Below, piece after piece: positions 58,640 through 64,000 of a stretch of 64,000 nucleotides of DNA (its first letter is position 1; each line of letters opens with the position of its first letter). The notes under the pieces were generated by a model. The model saw nothing but the letters and a program-made list of their open reading frames with translations, ran no database searches and was not told the DNA's origin. The stretch covers positions 22,724,742 through 22,788,741 of the forward strand of contig NC_045141.1 in NCBI RefSeq assembly GCF_008831285.2, written 5' to 3'. Source of the stretch: Nymphaea colorata. Lineage: Eukaryota > Streptophyta > Magnoliopsida > Nymphaeales > Nymphaeaceae. The position numbers and the translations under genes are program-made.

Positions 58640-59210
58640 GAAAAGAATATTTTCATTGTTGGTTTTTATTTGTTTTACTTCTTTTTTATTTTTTAACTTG
58701 GTATTAGAGCAAGATGCTTGATGATGAACAATGAAACCCATAGGTGGCCTGCAAATGACCAAATACATCATTGCGTTCTCCACCAACTCGATTATGTGAA
58801 GAAAATCTTGAAGAATAAAACTTAGGTTTTCTGAATCGCTTCTACTACCTTCACAAAAAAACTTCATGAAGCAAATTTGGGCTCGCCGAATCACTGCCAA
58901 AGAAATGGCATGATAACATTTTGTAAAGTTTGCAGCAAACTTGGACTTTTAGATTCATCATCCAGTTTGAGAGATGATGTTAAGGTTGAAAGACAACCAT
59001 TCTGGAGAGATTCAAGGAAAGAATCCCAACAAGATCAATCAAAATTAACGATAACAGAAAAAGAAAATCTTTCCACAAAAATCAGATTTAGTTTCTCATG
59101 TTTATTGAACTTCAACTCTTTAAGATTGTTTTATGCATTATGTAACCAAAGCTCATGGTGGCCTTTTATAGTGAAAAATCTTGCACGTTTAGTGAAAAGA
59201 CATTAAATCC
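58640..59210 (+). mobile_element. Copia-like LTR pieces (plus strand)
   Basis: 58640-58693 matches the LTR end of the 36.5-37.2-kb element. It is followed by TTGGTATTAGAGC (primer-site-like), a decayed leader/gag start (MKPIGGLQMTKYII, then stops), and at 58976-59210 the other part of the LTR (GGTTGAAAGACAACC...TGGTGGCCTTTTATAGTG). It looks like an element reduced to LTR end, short internal piece and partial LTR. Confidence 0.5.
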
Positions 59211-61567
59211 ACTTGTACAACCCACCATTTGAGACAACTGTTGGGAAATTGAATTTGTTGAATGTCACAGACTTGCTATTCACAAGCAATCATTTGTGAC
59301 CATGCGTTTTGTTGATCCATAATCCTGGAGGATGAGTAGATAATGATTATCAAAGAGTTAAAGAAATAAAAATTGTAGTTGAAAAACCAAATGTCTCTTC
59401 ATACAAAAACATAACAAGTAAAGTGCTGATTTCTTAGAAACCTCAATTATCCAAATCATGGAAGACCGTTCTCTAGGAAATAAGAAAGAGAAACAGATAG
59501 CTACCTTGTAAAAAATTAATCCATAAGGTTTATTGATGATAAAGAGACTGTAGGTAGCAGCCATGAGCTTAACTTGGAAACTAATGGAAAGTCAATCAAC
59601 TTATCAAGTCAACAATGTAAGAATTTTCATGCAGGCCAAGGATCAAATAAAGAAGAAATGTCAATGCACATAGTAGATGCAAGTCTAACCACTCAATTTT
59701 TTTCATATCCATCATAACTGGAGATGATATGTTGAAAGCTCTATAGATATTCAAAACACTCAAGTATGTGTTATCTTTGCATGTCACTCTTATGATATGC
59801 AGAGAACAAAAGAACAAACGGTAGTTCCATTTTTTTAACCACTCTCATATCACATTAACAAAATGTCAAGTAGTGTTGACATCGGCTTGGATCAGGCTCT
59901 AGCCAGCCTAGAAGCCCATGCCATGGCCGAACCCGAGGCCTGATCATCAAGATCCAAACCCAAGTCCAGCTTGACTCGATTCAATTTTAATGAAGAAAAT
60001 AAAATGTTCATGTTTAATATAGAAATACAGTATTTGTAAATGAAAATGAATGAAAATATAAATATAATTTCATATTATATATGTTATCAGGGCCTAAGCT
60101 CAGCCAACCATACTCTACCTCAAGAAGTTCAATTCATATACTTATTTTTAATATAATATGGTATTCATGGATCTTGCGCATTTGTCCTTTCATGCCTCTA
60201 AATTTACAGTTGAAACACTTATATGCTAAAATCCACTTTGTTTGCATTGTTTAGTTTCAGTATCCTTTCGATTTGACAGCAAATATGATCATTTAAATAT
60301 CTTCAGTTGTCTAAATTTTCCATGCATTCGCATTATGACTTGTAATGGAAGACTAGCAATCAAATAAATCAATACGAACCACTGCAGTTGTTATTTCACC
60401 TTTTTGCTAAATTAGAATCCAGATTTTATTCAAATGGAGACGTGTTTGATCCTTCAACTTTCATGCTAGACAGTGGCAAAGCTGATCTTCTGTTCCAATT
60501 AGAATCTAGAGTTTGTTCAAATGGAGACGCTGCAATATCCAGCAGTTGGAAAGCAAACAGACCAGTAAGCATTCTCATGGCATTCTGCGATAAAAAATGG
60601 GCACTACTTATGTGCAATACTCTAATTGACGAGTGTCTCAGTTTTTTATCCAAGTCTCACACCATAAGTGCAAAAACAAAATGGCTGATATGTTAAAGTA
60701 CCATTATGCACTCTAGCCTAATAAATATTATGTTAAGAATATTTTAGTAAAAAAACATATATTAAGTTTATCGTTTTGGGATTAATAATGTTCTTAATTA
60801 TGAAAATTATAAGAAATGGATGGCTCTTGTAACATCGAAGTTCTATGGGTATAAAATTCAAAATTTTTCATAAAACCAACTTGAATTAAATTACCTTTAG
60901 TTTAATTAGTATTTACAAAGTTCACTTTTTGTGTAAAACATTTTTTGGAAAAAAGTTTAGAGATCTGGTTTCTGTTATGTGTGATTTTGTCTGCCTGCTA
61001 TGCTCAATCCTTTACGGAAGGAGATCCGATTGAGCCGAAAAAATAGTTGGTGGAACATTGCACAGTTAGCACACACAGTGACAGGAGGAATAATTCACAT
61101 TTTCATAATAAGGCTTACCTGCCTTCCTTTCCTTTGCGTATGGGCATAACGTGTTAGAGGTCTTACTTTTTTGGATGCCATCGATGATTAAATTTTCGCT
61201 GCCAATCACTGATTAAATTTTCGCTGCCAATCACTGCGCAGAGGCGTGCAGTTAATGGCTACTGTATCGCGAGATTGGCATGATTTTTTTACAGTCCCTC
61301 CGCAAATACCTCTGCAGATTCGCCGTTGAAGGAACAGAAAAGCGGTACGCCGATCTCCTCCTCTTCCTCTTTCCCAACTTTCAAGCTTTTGTGTGTTTTG
61401 CATGATCTTTCTACGTACGCCTTTTGAGAGCAGGCAGATTCATTAATCCTTTTGAGATTGCTTAAAGATTTTTCAGTATCGCAGGCTTCGTGAATATGGG
61501 TGTTTGTTCTTTCTGTTTGTTTTCCCTTATACATCTTCTCATCAGATTTCTTAAAAAAACAAAAGAA

Positions 61568-61642
<75 letters not shown>

Positions 61643-62470
61643 AAAGAGGGAAATAAAAATTTAACAGTGAATACTCTCAGATTCTTCGCAACAAACAATT
61701 CATCTAACCAATGCCATCTGATTCATAATTTAAAAGTCAACACATTTGCTTCGAGACTCTAGCGACTTAAAAAGTCGATCTACGGGATGTGGTGACCGAC
61801 CAATTCTCTTTTAGTATCGTAGTCCTAAGTTGGGGATCTTCCATTCAAAATAAAATGTCAAGCTTTATTATATTAATTAGTATCATTAAATAAATAAAAC
61901 GGGGATTGTACAGTGCTATTTTTGCAATGTATTCTCAAGTCATATCACACTAGCATGACAAACATGTATTTTTACCTCTCAACATTTTAAAATCTAGTTT
62001 GTACAGTGCTATTTTTTAGTCAAATAACACTTACAAGAAGTGGATATCATATAGCCAGATGCAAGTGCTTTGCATATTAGCCCCCAGTTATGGCGTACCC
62101 ACTGAATCCACATCTCTCTCATTGCAAGCTGCTTCGGCATCAAAATACAATGGGCTCCATCAAATATCCAAGTCCTGCTTACACTTTTATCCCTGTAAAT
62201 GTGGAGGTCGTGCTTCGTTTCAATTCTATTGAAAACGATTTTTTTTTTAACAAATGGAAAAAACAGGAGAAAGTAGACAAGATTCACTAGTGACAGTTTT
62301 TCCCATGTTTGGTTAAAATGGCATAAAGCCATAAACCAACAAAACGGAGAAGAAACTTTGATTGTAAAGCGTTCACTCTTTCTTAAAAGCAAGACTTAAA
62401 ATATAAACAAAAGAAGCTCATGAATCCCAAAAGAATAAATAAAGATGGGGAAGGAGATCAAGCAGAGAAA
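59211..62470. other. Intergenic; microsatellites and minor repeats
   Basis: No gene could be supported. At 60410-60530 a short phrase (TTAGAATC...TTATTCAAATGGAGACG) occurs twice. At 61180-61240 a 25-bp unit (TGATTAAATTTTCGCTGCCA...) is repeated. (CT)n then (AT)n lie at 61568-61640. Minus-strand ORF 62009-62392 (127 codons) has no recognised domain. Confidence 0.5.
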
Positions 62471-62714
62471 GGATTTTCCCATCCATTTGGCGTTGGGTTA
62501 GAGATCGTTTACAAAGGGCATTTATTTTCAATTTTATACTTATGAACTTGTGTTGAGAGCAAATTTATTTACTACTTGTCGACGATCTACTACTTTGTTG
62601 AAAATTAAATGCTATGTATGTACATGAATCCTTCAGTAAAGTTTGGGGCTGAATCACATGATTGTGGATGACTTTCTCTGCTTAATCTCCTTCCCCATGA
62701 AAATCTTATCTAGC

Positions 62715-62875
62715 TGCTCTTGTGAAATATGAACCGAGTTATTTTGGTGAATTTGTTCTGGAAAAGTTAATTCCTTGTACTCTTTCAGCCGATCTGTGTT
62801 TGCGGCATGGTGCTACGTTGGCTATTGCAGAAATTGTTTTGGCCCTTCATCATTGTGGCTTTGTATTTTCAATTG
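62715..62875 (+). pseudogene. Tubulin-folding cofactor D exon, left palindrome arm
   Basis: After TTATCTAG (acceptor) the sequence encodes [15 protein letters not shown], then [20 protein letters not shown] and [17 protein letters not shown], ending TCAATTG|GTTAGT (donor). This is a conserved HEAT-repeat region of tubulin-folding cofactor D, which assembles alpha/beta-tubulin dimers. By line count this exon is 161 nt against 162 in the right arm. The missing base lies at about 62760 (TTCTGAAAAG versus TTCTGGAAAAG), which would break the frame. No neighbouring TFCD exons were found. Confidence 0.82.
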
Positions 62876-63398
62876 GTTAGTCTTTTTACTTGTATATTTT
62901 ATCTTGTTGGTACTTTCTATGTTAGCGCTTTTAAATTTGCATTCCCTGCTGGATGACCTTATTTGTGTTTTGTCAATCAGGAAAAACAATTTTTTAGTAT
63001 TGTGGCAGTTTGTTTCTCTGAAAGCATCGCATAAGTAATGGCCTGATAAATAGGCATTTGAATTTTCTTATCCTCACATTTCAAGAAAATTGTGTATATT
63101 TGTAAATCATGTTAAGTTCATGTTAAAAAATGTTTCAAACAAAATGTAATATATACATTTTGCCATGATACATGATTTACAAATATACACAATTTTCTTG
63201 AAATGTGAGGATAAGAAAAATCAAAGGCCTATTTATCAGGCCATTACTTTTGCCATGCTTTTAGAGAAACAAACTGCCACAATACTAAAAAATTGCTTTT
63301 CCTGATTGACAAAACACAAATAAGGTCATCCAGCAGTGAATGCAAACGCTAACATAAAAAGTACCAACAATATAAAATACACAAGTAAAAAGACTAAC

Positions 63399-63560
63399 CA
63401 ATTGAAAATACAAAGCTACAATGATGAAGGGCCAAAACAATTTCTACAATAGCCAACGTAGCACCATGCCGCAAACACAGATCGGCTGAAAGAGTACAAG
63501 GAATTAACTTTTCCAGAACAAATTCACCAAAATAACTCTGTTCATATTTCAAAAGAGCAG
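63399..63560 (-). pseudogene. Tubulin-folding cofactor D exon, right palindrome arm
   Basis: The same exon on the minus strand (63560 to 63399), 162 nt, open throughout: [52 protein letters not shown]. Replacements relative to the left arm include V to L, P to Q, A to V and G to S. It is an isolated exon, so still a gene fragment unless the rest of the gene lies beyond 64000. Confidence 0.8.
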
Positions 63561-63785
63561 CTAGATAAGATTTTCATGGGGAAGGAGATCAAGCAGAGAA
63601 AGTCATCCACAATCATGTGATTCAGCCCCAAACTTTACTGAAGGATTCATGTACATACATAGCATTTAATTTTCAACAAAGTAGTAAATAAATTTGCTCT
63701 CAACATAAGTTCATAAGTATAAAATTGAAAGTAAATGCCCTTTAAAAATGATCTCTAACCCAAGCCAAATGGATGTGAAAATCCA

Positions 63786-64000
63786 TGCAACGTTGAGAGT
63801 CACGTTCATGGAAATGTCTTCGTCCAAGCCCAAGTCTCTCCGCCACCTGCAAACACCCAAAACAATGGAATCATGGTTTAGCCACAAAGATGCAAACCAG
63901 CAACAATTTTAAACATAAGACATTAATCAATGGTGGATTGTACCCGGAGAACTCCCTGAGCGTCTTCTTTGCACCATGTTGAAGTCCAACCTAGCCAAAT
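63786..64000 (-). other. Possible exon pair on the minus strand at window end
   Basis: Minus strand 64000-63944 is open (IWLGWTSTWCKEDAQGVLR) and ends CGG|GTACAA. After about 100 bp TTTGCAG leads into 63846 onward: VAERLGLGRRHFHERDSQRC. The splice sites and frame agree across the junction, which favours real exons, but I do not recognise the protein. The second exon runs into the palindrome and loses its end. A HERDSQ-like segment also occurs at 37.26 kb on the plus strand. Confidence 0.3.

Larger units (their letters stand above)
62471..63784. repeat. Palindrome of about 1.3 kb
   Basis: The left arm 62471-63111 is the reverse complement of 63171-63784, with scattered substitutions and small indels (by eye over 90% identical). 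The loop is 59 bp (63112-63170) and itself contains the AATGTAATATATACATT palindrome. Each arm contains one TFCD exon with intron flanks. Confidence 0.93.

Noticed and set aside
58264-58656. Glu/Arg/Gly-rich and Pro/Ser-rich ORFs on both strands
   Set aside because: Low-complexity readings of the polypurine/polypyrimidine tract.
60388-60696. 102-codon ORF with a phrase resembling copia RNase H (CDKKWALL, later TKMADML in another frame)
   Set aside because: The resemblance requires a frame change and lacks the DADY, SSxESEY and RTKHI motifs.
37245-63846. Shared GAACGTGACTCTCAAC (HERDSQ-coding) at 37.26 kb and 63.81 kb
   Set aside because: Only 16 identical bases plus weak flanking similarity; possibly the same gene family, but too short to claim.

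Overview
This window is nuclear DNA of a flowering plant; the lineage cannot be fixed from the sequence. It has long gene-poor spacers, AT and CT microsatellites, Ty1/copia and LINE remains, satellite arrays, and split genes with plant GT-AG introns. The recognisable proteins are plant ones: pectin methylesterase inhibitor (PMEI), GPI-anchored lipid-transfer protein (LTPG), proteasome RPN9, tubulin-folding cofactor D (TFCD), mitochondrial Obg GTPase and an armadillo-repeat protein. Only three genes look intact: two PMEI paralogs and one LTPG. The rest are fragments or decayed copies.

Layout. 1-4605: tandem satellite of about 210-230 bp units, with a 366-bp higher-order unit at its left end. 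4606-7080: a second, AT-rich, degenerate repeat field. 7085-9111: an old gag remnant interrupted by an internally deleted copia element with both LTRs and a 5-bp target duplication. 9112-14800: spacer with microsatellites and a possible minus-strand promoter and leader exon near 11.6-11.8 kb.

The core is a direct segmental duplication. Copy A (about 15017-28217) and copy B (about 41363-55853) share the order PMEI fragment, PMEI gene, spacer, LTPG gene, spacer. The PMEI genes are 206 aa each with 8 differences. The copies have then diverged. A lost 2,032 bp through an AATC microhomology, and its LTPG is dead: LINE in intron 1, lost splice acceptor, insertion in exon 2, last signature cysteine lost. 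B kept a complete three-exon LTPG but holds only a frameshifted 3' half of the first PMEI. Both product families act in the apoplast or cell surface (pectin de-esterification control; lipid or cuticle transfer), so the block is a small cell-wall gene cluster.

Between the copies (27.5-33.1 kb) two blocks, X and Y, are followed by inverted copies in the order x, y. That is a circularly permuted inverted duplication, not a simple palindrome. Next come a near-perfect 164-bp hairpin (34.2-34.6 kb), an isolated RPN9 exon, a minus-strand copia-like LTR and a broken ARM-repeat gene end. To the right of copy B are a third, inverted piece of the same spacer, a 5' fragment of a mitochondrial Obg GTPase ending at a purine tract, more LTR pieces, and a palindrome of about 1.3 kb (62471-63784) carrying one TFCD exon on each arm. 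The overall picture is a recently and repeatedly rearranged locus in which gene pieces have been copied, inverted and truncated.
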